DNA of 64,000 nt from NCBI GenBank assembly GCA_030015575.1, contig CM057350.1, forward strand, positions 522,900,959-522,964,958, read 5' to 3'. Positions 53,162 to 64,000 of this stretch are shown here, in pieces. Made by a program: the position numbers and the translations under genes. Under the pieces are notes generated by a model. It ran no database searches and was not told the DNA's origin. It saw only the letters and a list, made by a program, of their open reading frames with translations. Each line of letters opens with the position of its first letter. Within the stretch, counting starts at the first letter, position 1. Source of the stretch: Agapanthus africanus. Its lineage: Eukaryota > Streptophyta > Magnoliopsida > Asparagales > Amaryllidaceae.

Positions 53162-56100
53162 TGTAATATTTCAGAAAAATATAAAATATTATTTTTGGAA
53201 TTTAATATTAAAATAATATATTTCGCGAAAACTACCCGATTTGCGAAATTGGGTTTTCGTAAAATGGTATAAATATATACCAATATTTGTGAAATAATTG
53301 GAGATTAAAATGATTTATTCATTTAAAAATATATTTATCGAATTTTGCATTTTTATAATTTATTATATGCAGTTTAAAATTAAACCCGATTAGTGCACTA
53401 CTAATCGCGATTAACCATATCCGTGTTTGTATATTTTTCTATGGTTAGTGCACCATTACATGTTGTATTTTATGGTATGTTGTTTCATTTGTATTGTTTT
53501 ATTGGTATTATATGTTTTATGGTGAGAAAAGAATATGAGAAGAAAGAGTGTATTATTGGAAAGAGAGAGAGAGAGAGTGGGGCATAGTTTAAAGGATTGA
53601 GAGGGTGAGAATAAAAGAGTGTGAGGGTTGGAGAGAGAGGGGCTGCCCTCATTCATTTTCCCCCAATGTTTCCTTCATCTTCTTTCTCCTCAATGCCCTC
53701 CATTTCCACCTCCATTTCTCATCTCAAAAACCTTGTTAAAATTCTACATCCTTTTCATTAAATGATCCCTACCTCATCCTCAATACTGTGGACCAATCAA
53801 TGTTTAATTTTGGAGACTTTGGACAAGCTAGGGGTTTTCATGAGTTGCCCAAATGAGGTATAATTCCTTTCATGTAGTTTAGTTTTAAGTTTCCTAGCAT
53901 CCTAGTTTAGTTTAGAGTTAAACTTGTTAGATTAGTGATGTTTGGAAAATCCCAAGAGAGGGTTTGGGTGATTGTGTGGATTTGTGATGTTTACGAGTTG
54001 TTACAAGACCTTAGTATGGATTTTACTGGCCAAGACCCGTATTAGAAACCAATACACAGACTTAGAATTTCCCGACATCGGATTTGTGACAGACTTTGAT
54101 GGTATATAGGAATCTGAGATGATCTGAGACCACCATAAAATAAGTTCCCTTCATTGTGAGACGAGCAGGCAACCTAGAAACACCACCTGAAATCCGGGCC
54201 CTTAGCCCATTATCTGGCCACAGATTTATTTGATTTGGCCGCAAATTGCGGCCAAGTTGTGGTGAAATGTGTTGAATCTTGGACCATAGCTTGGTTATGT
54301 TATATCTAGAGCAGCCCTATATGCAAAATTCCCTAGTTTGTCCTAGGGTGAAATCTAGGAGTGATTTCTTTCGTTGCTGATTTCGGTTTTCCGATTTCTG
54401 AACTTGGATTTTAGTATTTGATATTGTATTGGGTCGTTGGATGTTTGTACATCAACGACGAGGGTTGTTTGGTTGTTTTTGCATGCGTAGGCTATAGGTT
54501 CTAACCTATGAGTGTACCGTGTGCCATATTGGTTTTCCGAACTTGATGTTAATAGCATTTGCGATTGTGTATTATTGTTGGTACCTTCACGTGGATTCCG
54601 AGACGACGGATCACATTGACTACGGCTGAGCAAGGAGTTCCGCAGTTGAGTAGATTTATATCTACGGGGGAAGTCGGATGGATGGCGTATAACACCCCCG
54701 CAAATTATGAATGGAGACCGATCTATAGAATACAGTTGTAGAAACCTATTCTATGAACCTATGGATGTGATTAAAGGTTTAGTGTGACATGATATGAAAT
54801 AAATGATGTCTCGAATTGATACATATATAAGGATATGATAAGTGAACGTGAATCACGATATATATAGATTGGTAGTGCACGAGAATAAGTATGAGATTTA
54901 GAGTAGCATGACATGAGATTTATAAGATAGGATATATATATGTAAAATGACTTGATGTGGGATATAAATGTGATGAAAAGAATATACCATGTGATATGAT
55001 GACTTGATTGATATGTCGGTATACGGATGCGAGTCGATATGAGAGGATTGATACCTTTACCGGTCCCCTGATATGAGATTGTTATGATGTGACTTAGGAT
55101 ATAGGTTTATAGATATATATAATGTTGTGAATCATGAGTGATATGCCGTACAAGACGTTAGGTCCATACCCTCATTGTCATATAGGTTGATAAGATCCCT
55201 AATGGTTTAATGCCGCCGTACGATGATTTATCGTACATGATGAGTTTTATGACGATTTATTCATACCCTTGATTAGAGGATGCCGTACGATGGATTATAC
55301 CGTATGTGATTTTGTGTGGCTGGATGCCGATGGATAGCTTCACCGACTCGGATATATTGTAGATACGTATACCTGTTAGCATTTCGCGTACGATGTACCT
55401 TATGCCACGTTCATGTCATTCTTATTGCATTACATATACCTGTGCTAGTACACGTACACCATTATCGATGATGCGTATGTTACACTTACACAGATTGGCC
55501 GGCTCACACACTTCATCATCGATAATTTCTATGTCACTCACACAGTAGAATTGCTACATCATGCTATTATATTGCTATGCTCACATTATGATGATATGCC
55601 CATGCTCACATCACTGTTCCATGTTGCATGATATACGGATATTCTTACATTCTTTTATATATCGTATACATCATGCTTTACGGTTATACGCATTGAAATA
55701 TGCTGTTTTCATGAGATTTCTGGATTTGGGAACCGTAGTTATTTCAAAAGAAAGTATGTATTGTTTTAAAAACCCGGTTTCTCTTGATATGATATTTTGA
55801 GACGTCCACCATGCGTTTTCTCAGTTCTGAGACGTGTGATATGTGAAACCTGATTTGATGAGTTGGATGGTCCGTTTGCGGGTTCATGGTGGACCTAGTA
55901 TGGTACCCCGGGACAAGAAAGGGATGTCGCGCAGTAGACGATGAGCCTGGCAGAGGGACTACTACCTACCACTGATTGGTTGGACCTGGCATTTATCCGG
56001 AGGATACCGACCGGAGTCGAGAGTTGGATATGGGACGACCCGTACCGCTGGAGTCCGAGGGCCGATCGGGACAGATGGAGCCCGTGGGCCGATTCGGACT

Positions 56101-57152
56101 GACGGAGTCCGAGATATATGAGGATTTAAGTATCGATATTGGACACGGGTTTCATGATGTTTCGAGTGTCGATGTCGGACACTCAGGTTCCATGATTTTG
56201 ATGTGTCGTTGATGGACACACGTTGATTGATATCCTCATACTTACATGCATATGCTTTTATGATATTTACATGCATGATGTTGTTGTATCATTGATGGAC
56301 ACGTAGATGTTAGCCACATGCAGATAGACATTGATTATATTGTTGGCACCTATGCAGTTACGGCCACCCTAGATATCATAGTATTACCTTTATAATATAG
56401 TTGACCTAGGAATCGTTGTTTTATTCGATTTCTACCTGATGATGTTTTCTACTCACGAGTTGGCAACTCACCCCCGTTGTGCCACAGTTCTTGCAGGTTG
56501 ACCGCATGGATTCAGTAGCGGCATCACCGGCACACAGCTTGCATTCGGGTGTTTTGCTTTGGTAGGTGGTACATATTGGATCGTAACACTCTTGTATTTA
56601 TTATTTCTCTTGTATCTAGTTAACTCCATCAATCAGAAACTAGTATTTGTATAATAGTAAGACATAGAAAGACTTGTATTCACGAGATTTAGAGCAATGG
56701 ACTATATGTTCGCTTGGGGGATTTGATGTCTTTCTTTATTTACTTTATCTTTGTGGTGATTTTCGCCGTTGGGCGTCGTATACGTATATACTGTCTTGCG
56801 TGGTTGTGATTCCGCCGATTGACAAAGAGCTAGCTCCCGCTTGGGGATGCCTTTATTATTATTATGTATATGTAGTTTTGGATCAAAATATATAAAGGAG
56901 GTGCTGCCCAAATTTTTAAAAGACGAAACATGTTTTTCAACTTGTAAATCCACTTGCATTTTTATGTTTCATTGTCTATGTATTTAAGAAAACTTTTAAT
57001 TTCATCATACCTTTATTTAAAAACTTCACCTCTTTTACTTTCTTTTAAAAGGGTTTAGATTTCTGGGCTTCGGCTTACTTGAATTATGCTACGTCTGTAG
57101 ACGTGGCATGATTTTAGTGCCGGTCACGAGCTAATATTTTTGGGTCGTGACA
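53162..57152 (+). repeat. Tekay-like LTR, full length (3991 bp)
   Basis: Starts TGTAATATTTC after a purine tract and ends GGGTCGTGACA before a primer site, so it serves as the 3' LTR of the left unit and the 5' LTR of the right unit. The last 1113 bp match 48499-49611 closely. The middle (54780-55560) is rich in GATATGA-type simple sequence and GTACGAT..ATCGTAC hairpins (about 55217-55236). Long LTRs of about 4 kb suit this lineage. Confidence 0.85.
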
Positions 57153-57156
57153 AAAT

Positions 57157-57866
57157 TGGTATCAGAGCGCTAGGTTTAACCTTGGTTCGAGTTTAGGTTT
57201 GACTATGTGGAGTCTGGGGCGTAATCTATTTCAGAACCTAGACTTGACCTTACGGAACTTAGACTTGAACAGGGGGGTATTAGACCCGAACTTTCATTAC
57301 ACATGTTGACCCTGATTGATGGAGTAGGTAGCTCGAGTAGAGTGACGTACCGTACGTATGTTCTGCGGCATATTTACGATACGATACTCCGCTTAAGTGA
57401 CCTTAGGATGTACATATTTTGAGACTTGTGATTCTCTTCGTTCCCTTGATCATACATCCATTTGAGATCCTTGATTCTATTCATTTCCATGATCATACAC
57501 TCATTGATTCTATTCCTCCTTATGATCATGTATCCATTCTGGATCTGTTGATTCCTTTCATTCTGTTGACCTGTTTTCATCGATACATGCTTGATGTTCC
57601 TGTCACCATGGTTTGAGCGCAGATTGAGCTGTTGCTAGTGATGCGATCAAGGCGAGCTTTTCATGGATGAAGACTGACCATCATGTTTTCTGGTGACATG
57701 GGAACGTCTCGGTTTAGTGTTGTGTTGTGACCTCTCGTTTGAGGCGAGTGTTCGGTTTTGCACCAGATGATCGGGCCGCTGTTAGAGGCTGCCTGTTGTG
57801 AGAGGATTGTTGATGTACAACCAACCTCAGAGATTATGCTGTCGTCTACCATGCAGACAGATGACC
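57157..57866 (+). other. Second Tekay-like internal region start, cut by Copia D
   Basis: Begins with primer site TGGTATCAGAGC and follows 49616-50310 closely, up to CAGACAGATGACC, where Copia D is inserted. The uninterrupted copy at 50300-50313 reads on as CAGACAGATGACCCAGCTG. Confidence 0.88.
57862..57866. repeat. Probable target site duplication of Copia D, left copy
   Basis: TGACC before the terminus TGTAAGTG. The partner copy would lie outside the window. Confidence 0.6.
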
Positions 57867-60123
57867 TGTAAGTGCACGGCGGCGCCCCGGCCGTCAATCC
57901 GACGGCCAAATGCGGAAGCGGTGATAAACTTTAATTTTTACTTGAACTGGCAAACCGTCGCGCACTAATACCCGGATCGAACCATTAATTAGTCCTAGCT
58001 AACTACAAGATGGGAAGAGAGATATACCGACTGATCCGAGTCCTCCGGTCTTCTCGTCGTCGTCCCGATCTCCTGCGGAATGTCCCGTCTCCTCCTCGTC
58101 GCCGGAAGTGCACCACATCGCCTACTTATTTTACGGGCTCCCACCTCAATGCCGAGGCAACTCGGGCACGAAGCTGGCTAGTCGACGTGCCCAAGATTTG
58201 CTGTAGAATGTGTAGTGAAGAAGTCTCATTTAGGGTTGTAGGAATTGCCTTTTGTGGAGGGATGATACAAGAACAATGTGGAGGGACTTTTGGGGATTTT
58301 GGAACATGAAATGAACAAAACCCCACACCACAAAAACTTGGACAGCCCACCCTCATGGTGGCCGGCCATCACTAGAGGAGAGGGAGAGTGAGAATGAGGA
58401 GGAGCCACAAAAATAATAGGAGCCCTCTCATCATCCAAAAGGGAGAGAGAGAGAAGGCTATCATGCAAAAGGAAATGATCACCAAATCAAAACCCACACT
58501 CAACCACCTACCACCGACCTCATCATCAACAACCATGATGATTTATAAAGTCAAGCCATGATGGAAAAGAAAGAGTCAAAGGATGGGCTCCATCATGAAA
58601 CCATCATGATACAAATATATGCAAAGAACACCCTCCACAAATGCCTATTTGCAACAATGCAAATAAGCCCTCCTCCACCAAACTTCGGCCAATGAACGAT
58701 ACAAAGGAAATCGGCCGAAACGAAAAGCAAACTGGCAACTCCAGAAAACTGGTCCCGTAATAAATTACAGGAGAACCCCGATACTGTGCATACACACCCG
58801 CTTTTGTATTTCGACCGAAATACAAATGTAATGAGAAAAAATCTACACTGTACTATACTAGGATCCGGCTTAAACCAAAGCCGGCTAGTAATATCCGTTC
58901 GATCCGGATCCGTGCAATACCGCACGTATCTGATCGAACCCTGCCATATAACCATACGGCCTATAGTACAAACTGTCTGATCCTGATCCGTGCAATATCG
59001 CACGTATCTGATCGGACCTTGCCATATCTCCATACGGTCTCTACAACCTTTCGTCCGAAAGCTGAGTAACAGAATGTGGGGGACTCTAAAGACTCGTCAA
59101 CACCTTGGTTGTGGATTTAACCACTAGCACGTCAGAGGTATAAGCCAATACGTAACGGGCTACCGAGTTTTGACTACAAGGGACGTCTGTGAGCGAACTC
59201 AGCCTGACAACCCTACTGAGCCTGTCAGTGACAATATCCGTACAGTCCGGTCCGTTCGTCTATGAGTATCGCATGGCGGGCCTAGGGGGTTGGTAAAAGT
59301 CAGACCCCCAAAAGCGGTACAAGTCGTGTCGGAGTGTAGCCCAGAACACCCTGAGATACTACTGGAATACCTACCAGTAAATCTCCTTGCCTTGGCCAAG
59401 GACTTCGTGTAATGGCTCTCCTAGACACAGCGCGACCTCACCCCTAATACCGGGAGAGACGAACCCCTGAAGATACGCTCACTGCCTCCATGTGGCTCGG
59501 GACTGTACCCAACTAAAACCTGTTTGCACGACTCCTTTGAGCCGTGGTAGGGTAGTAATCAAAGTACAGTGGGAACTCACACGAGACAAATGACGATCCC
59601 CAGGTCGATGAACTAACCTGCACACATGTCACCAGGGAACTGCCATCTGACATCTGGTATATGACCAACTAGCATGTTCCCGGCGAGTCCTGTCCGGTGT
59701 ACTCATAACCCAATGAGCACCTGTATACATCTTAGGTGATCCAACTGACACCAGTGGCTTGTGAGACCGGCCACCGCCCCTCGTCGGGGTCTCGACTGTA
59801 TACACTAGTCTACTCTGGAGTATCGATGCCCTGTCTCGAAACTCACACGACTAGGGACCATTTAAGGATATGCTTATAGACCCCAGCTCCCACTTATATG
59901 ATCGCCCTCATACTGCTGGTGGTCAAGCAAGAATCCTAGGGGCTCTATCAACGTGTAATAGCAACTTGTCAGGTCACCTAAAACAGTACACGATGATAAA
60001 GATAAACCAGATAGCATACTATCATCTCGAGTAAGACTGTCCTACCGGGATAGGTCCTCCATCAATCATTGCAATCACGTACCTGTGACCTAATAATTGA
60101 CTCTGAGGGCACTATCTCCAACA
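57867..60123 (-). repeat. Copia D 3' LTR (2257 bp)
   Basis: From TGTAAGTGCACGGCGGCGCC to CTCCAACA. It contains a local duplication at about 58890-59050 (a CCGTGCAATA-CGCACGTATCTGATCG unit of about 90 bp, twice) where Copia A has one related unit. Confidence 0.9.
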
Positions 60124-60136
60124 ATCTCCCACTTGC
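60124..60136 (-). promoter_or_regulatory. Copia D polypurine tract
   Basis: Minus strand AAGTGGGAGATT before TGTTGGAG, the same as in Copia A. Confidence 0.85.
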
Positions 60137-63100
60137 ACTCAAGGCTAATTATTGCGATGTCGCATACTCACAGCCCGTGTGATACCGAACACCCAACTCC
60201 TCTACTAGTCAGTCTCACAAAGCTCGTTTGCGAAACTATTGCGTTCGAGGAATAGCCTTAGTGAGTGGATCCGCTTTGTTGTTTCTTTCTATGTCTCTCT
60301 ATATCTCAAGTTCGCGGAGAAACCCATCTCCCGAAATGAGCAATACCTGTCTTAGAATGTGTCTGGATGTCGGATGGGACATAGCTCATAAATGAACTCC
60401 AAATCCAAACTTCTTAGACTGTATTGTCATCTGAACTCAATCAGTATCCTGCGCCATGCCACCCTCAGTATTGCCTTGGACCACCTGTCCAAAATACTGC
60501 CCCTCATCAGAAAGAAAACTATAACTCTGACAACCTCCCTGTCATCCATGTCACCATGGAAGCCTGGAATGATAACTGTCTCCTGCATGAGGCTGTCGTT
60601 ATCATATCCCTAGAACATTCACTTATGTTCTAAAACTGCTTCCGACTGCTTCTCCAGGATTGGATCAATATCAACTTATTGCATCTAGTGCAAGAACAAT
60701 ATCTGGTGTGGTACTTGACATCTCATGATTGACTCAATTGCCTGAGCAAGTGATCTGCCAATCGTGCACATCCCTCTCCCCTTTAGTCTGTAAGACACCT
60801 TTAGAGAGGGTGACTCCATCTTCTGCAGGTACACTACCGTGCATGGAGTCGTCCATTCTAAATACCCTTAGAATGCTGTCTAAGTATCCAGATTGGGAGA
60901 CTACCCAAATCTAGATCTAAAACCATAGATCTAGTAACCAGAATGTCTGATATAATATCCAAGTCCTATGTGGAGAAAACACTGTGTGACGACCAAAGTG
61001 TAACCGATTGTAGTATAGGAATATCACATCCTACTCTGTGTATGTCATCCAAATACCATGACATCACATCCTACTACCTTCTCAACAGATCCATCCCCTA
61101 TTCTGATGAAGTCAAACCCATGACTGTCACGTCAGAAATAGATGATCTATCTCCGCTACATCTGCTTTAGTCTATAAATAGACATAAGCTACCTGTCCAC
61201 CAATGCTTCCGCTGCTCCCACTGACTACGACAACCCTCTGGCAGAGTCATATAGACGTCCACTTCTAAAACTAGTTTAGAACGACGCTATACTCATCCTC
61301 CCGCCGGGTCTCGCAACTTAGAACAACAGCAATGGTAATTGTGGGTAAACAAGAACTTCCCTGTCACCGTCCTTGAGGCAACCGAAGTACCTCTCGGGTG
61401 CCTGAAGTTACCCACCTCATCTGCGGAGTGGCCAATGGAATGTCAAACCAGATTGAATCTTTAGGTTCCTTATCAAATCTTCAGTAATCGTTTGTGGTTC
61501 TGGAATCACTTACAGTTCTACCATACTCCCACTACTGTTTTCTGAAAAATCCAATTTTTAATAAAACTGTGGCGAGTCTAGAACAATATCGCTATTGTTC
61601 ATCCAGATGGTAGAAAATCAACCCTCGTCATAGCCTGGGTCAACCCACAAACAGCCATTACAGAAACGTGCCTTGAGTTATCCAGAGTCTGGTTTCAATC
61701 ATAAGCCGAACAACTCCCCGTACCTTAACATCGTTAAGATATGAACTGTTCTATATCCCATATAGAAACAGAGGTACTGATTTAATTGAGCCAGATTCAA
61801 ATCATGCAGCTGTCCCCAGTGCATGTCAACTAAATGGAAGGAGGCCTATCAGCGTTACTCAACTTAGGAATGCTTCCAATTATGAGTAACCTGAAAGAGA
61901 AGCAAGTTCTCTTAATCACTACTATCAATTGAATACCATACACAAGTATCTATATCTTCGATCACTTTGAAGAATCCCGATACTTGCTACACCTGGTTCT
62001 CTACTCTATTCAAATACCTATAACTTCTCAAAATTCGGACCCTGTGTTTCCACGAAACACTTGTCTAAAAACTAGAGAAGTCATAAGTAAACCGAATATA
62101 GTACGAGGACCAACCCCTCTGTCCTGATGGACCCTGGACAACATACAATACTCTGTATAAGTCCCTTGAGTCTGATAACTCATTCACTGCGTGTCGTAGG
62201 TTGAAAACTGTACTTATGGTTAAGAAGAATTACACCGCTATTTAATGCTCCTTACCTAATCATCCACTGATATAGGTAAATGTCACAGACATAATTTCAA
62301 AAAGGTATATCTCACTCTATGAAAATAGACGTACAGATATGTCAATTTGAAATTGGTGCATAACAGCGGATATTCAAAACCAAATATTTGCCGACCGGCA
62401 AACAGCCCAGGTGATTTCCTCAAATATCACCGATTACAACGAATCCCGATATAATGAGGATGATCACCCAATTCCCAATAACTTACTCCCACTCATCATC
62501 TGTAAAACCATACAGATGTGAGAATCAAACCTGGTAAATACATACCCTGGAGAAAATGTCTAATTGGGAAATCAGTTTTCTTTTAACAGTACACAGTGAC
62601 ACTGAAACATTGAAATGTTTCGATGGGGTATCCGGGTATTCCTAGTAATGCCTCTTCCATTATCCAGATTCACTACTGTAACCGTATATCTCTTTGCCAC
62701 CTCTCCAAATCCCTTCATATGTCTTTAGTCATTACCTTCTGTACACCCCTTCAGGCCAAATGGTTTTCTTCCTTCCCTACCGTTCGGCACCAGCCTATGG
62801 TTTGGAAGAAGACTATCCAATAAGCATAATGGGTGTACTGTCCTAATCCTAGGAACACTCGCAATGCGAGAGAAGGTGAAGATAAAAGACACCTGAATAA
62901 ATCTTATTCCTATTTCTCCTGAACCAGAATCCATCCCCGAACTGGAACAAGTTCCTTTCGAGTTCGTATATAACCATACGATGGAGTATCCAATAAACTG
63001 TGGATCTTCGTAGTGACACGGAGTGTCCTGGAGAAATACAAAGGTGATTTGGGAGTGGTAATGAAATACCTGGTTTGGTCGTGAATATCAGTCGCAATTT

Positions 63101-63560
63101 ACTTTGCCCTCTTACTAATCCCTCACTTTGTCTTTACATAATACCTTCTGTACACCATCGTTAGGCTAATTGGTTTTCTTCATTCCCTACCGGTCGGCAC
63201 CAGCCTATGGTTTGGAAGAAGACTATCCAATTTGCGTAATAGGTGTGCTATCTCCTAAACCAAGGAGTACTCGCGACCTGAGAGAAGGTAAAAGGAAAAG
63301 ACAACTGAATAGTCCTATCCGTTTCCTCCAGAACCTGAAACCATCCTCGAATAAATTCCTTCGAGTTCGTATCTAACCATACGATGGTTTTGTCCAATGG
63401 AAGTGGACGTTCGTAGTAATACGGGGTGTCCTGGAGAAAAGGGTAAAAGTAGGAGTGGTAATGAGGTTTGCAACTCTGACAATCCAAAAGCCAGTGTTAA
63501 GAAGGTTCGGTTGATCTTGGTCACTGAGTCATAGTCTTAGGGTCGGGTCAATGGTCGCTG
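60137..63560 (-). pseudogene. Copia D coding region, heavily decayed
   Basis: Parallel to 36447-39560 of Copia A over its whole length, including the repeated CTACCGTTCGGCACCAGCC segment, here at about 62738-62930 and 63148-63330 (spacing about 410 bp versus 302 bp in Copia A). No intact domain. Confidence 0.75.
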
Positions 63561-64000
63561 CCAAAGAGAGAGAGAAAAGAAACACTCAGCGTGCACTCTA
63601 ACCTAGATCAGAATGGTTACCAATTTATCTAATCTGGAAACCTCCCACTGTAACCTCAAATTCTTCTCCAAACCCGAAAGAAGAATTAGTCGGGATCACC
63701 CGAGGAGTAAACCAACTCATCAGTGGGAATCGGGATCCAACTATCACCGCATGATAACGTGACGGAATCCGCTCACGTCATCACACTCCAGAAGGTATGC
63801 GCATATCTGGCAAGTTTCAGTTCTTTTGAAACTCCCGATGAGGATTTTTTGCCCCATGCTCTTATGACCTTGGCGTGAGGTCAAAATATCATAAGTCACA
63901 TGTCAAGTTCTACCCGTCATTATCCAGGTTAATTTGAATCCACCCGTACATACCCTTGACGTAGGCCAAAATAGTAGTACGACTATCCCAAACCAACGCA
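63561..64000 (-). other. Copia D leader, start
   Basis: Contains two copies of the CCTTGGCGT-AGGTCAAAA-type motif (63867, 63953), as in the Copia A leader. Continues past the window. Confidence 0.7.

Larger units (their letters stand above)
57867..64000 (-). mobile_element. Copia D: Ty1/copia element of the Copia A family, minus strand, running off the window
   Basis: 3' LTR 57867-60123, purine tract 60124-60136, decayed coding region 60137 to about 63560, leader beyond. The LTR and interior follow Copia A throughout (for example 60250-60420 versus 36560-36730) but with clearly more differences than between the two Copia A LTRs, so it is a separate, older insertion or another subfamily. Many breaks. 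Confidence 0.9.

Noticed and set aside
58010-58309. 99-residue frame in the Copia D LTR
   Set aside because: Lies in an LTR; the corresponding frame in Copia A (853-1035, 42011-42193) is different in length and sequence.

Overview
The window is repeat-rich nuclear DNA from a flowering plant; I cannot name the species. The evidence is plant-type LTR retrotransposons (Ty3/gypsy Tat, Tekay-like and Athila-like; Ty1/copia with the initiator-tRNA-Met primer site TGGTATCAGAG), AT-rich GT-AG introns of 70-90 bp, and a plant mobile domain (PMD) protein. I found no ordinary host gene, rRNA, tRNA gene or CRISPR array.

Layout of the nest, bases 1-43979. Bases 1-531 are the end of a Tekay-like LTR, followed by 194 bp of flanking DNA. 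A Ty1/copia element, called Copia A here, lies on the minus strand at 726-43974 between CATAA target duplications (721-725, 43975-43979). Its 3' LTR is split by a giant Ty3/gypsy Tat/Ogre-type element on the minus strand at 1691-35303, between AACGA duplications (1686-1690, 35304-35308). The gag region of that Tat element is itself split by a plus-strand copia, Copia B, at 21642-30888, between CATGT duplications (21637-21641, 30889-30893). Without Copia B the Tat element is about 24.4 kb, in the Ogre size class.

The Tat element is the most interesting object. It reads on the minus strand: 5' LTR 32955-35303, gag region, a 1850-residue pol frame (20065-14513), and a 10-kb 3' region. That 3' region carries two genes on the opposite (plus) strand. 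The first (4911-9710) is an intron-rich PMD gene. The second (11158-11667) encodes 169 residues I do not recognise. Both have the same upstream layout (LTR-derived DNA, TATAAATA, leader, leader intron ending 5 bp before ATG) and the same downstream block of hairpins. They therefore look like two copies of one antisense expression cassette with different payloads. The hairpin block occurs four times. Its hairpins keep a G-rich five-base loop (GTGAG, GTAAG or GAGAG) while the stems change on both arms together.

Bases 43980-48498 hold the 3' end of an Athila-like element (LTR from 44756) and a minus-strand copia fragment (Copia C) with gag, protease and the start of the integrase region. Bases 48499-57866 are a Tekay-like chain: partial LTR, short internal region without recognisable pol, full 3991-bp LTR, and the start of a second internal region. 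The latter is interrupted at 57867 by Copia D (minus strand; LTR 57867-60123), which runs off the window. A and D share the same decayed interior, which suggests a family moved in trans.
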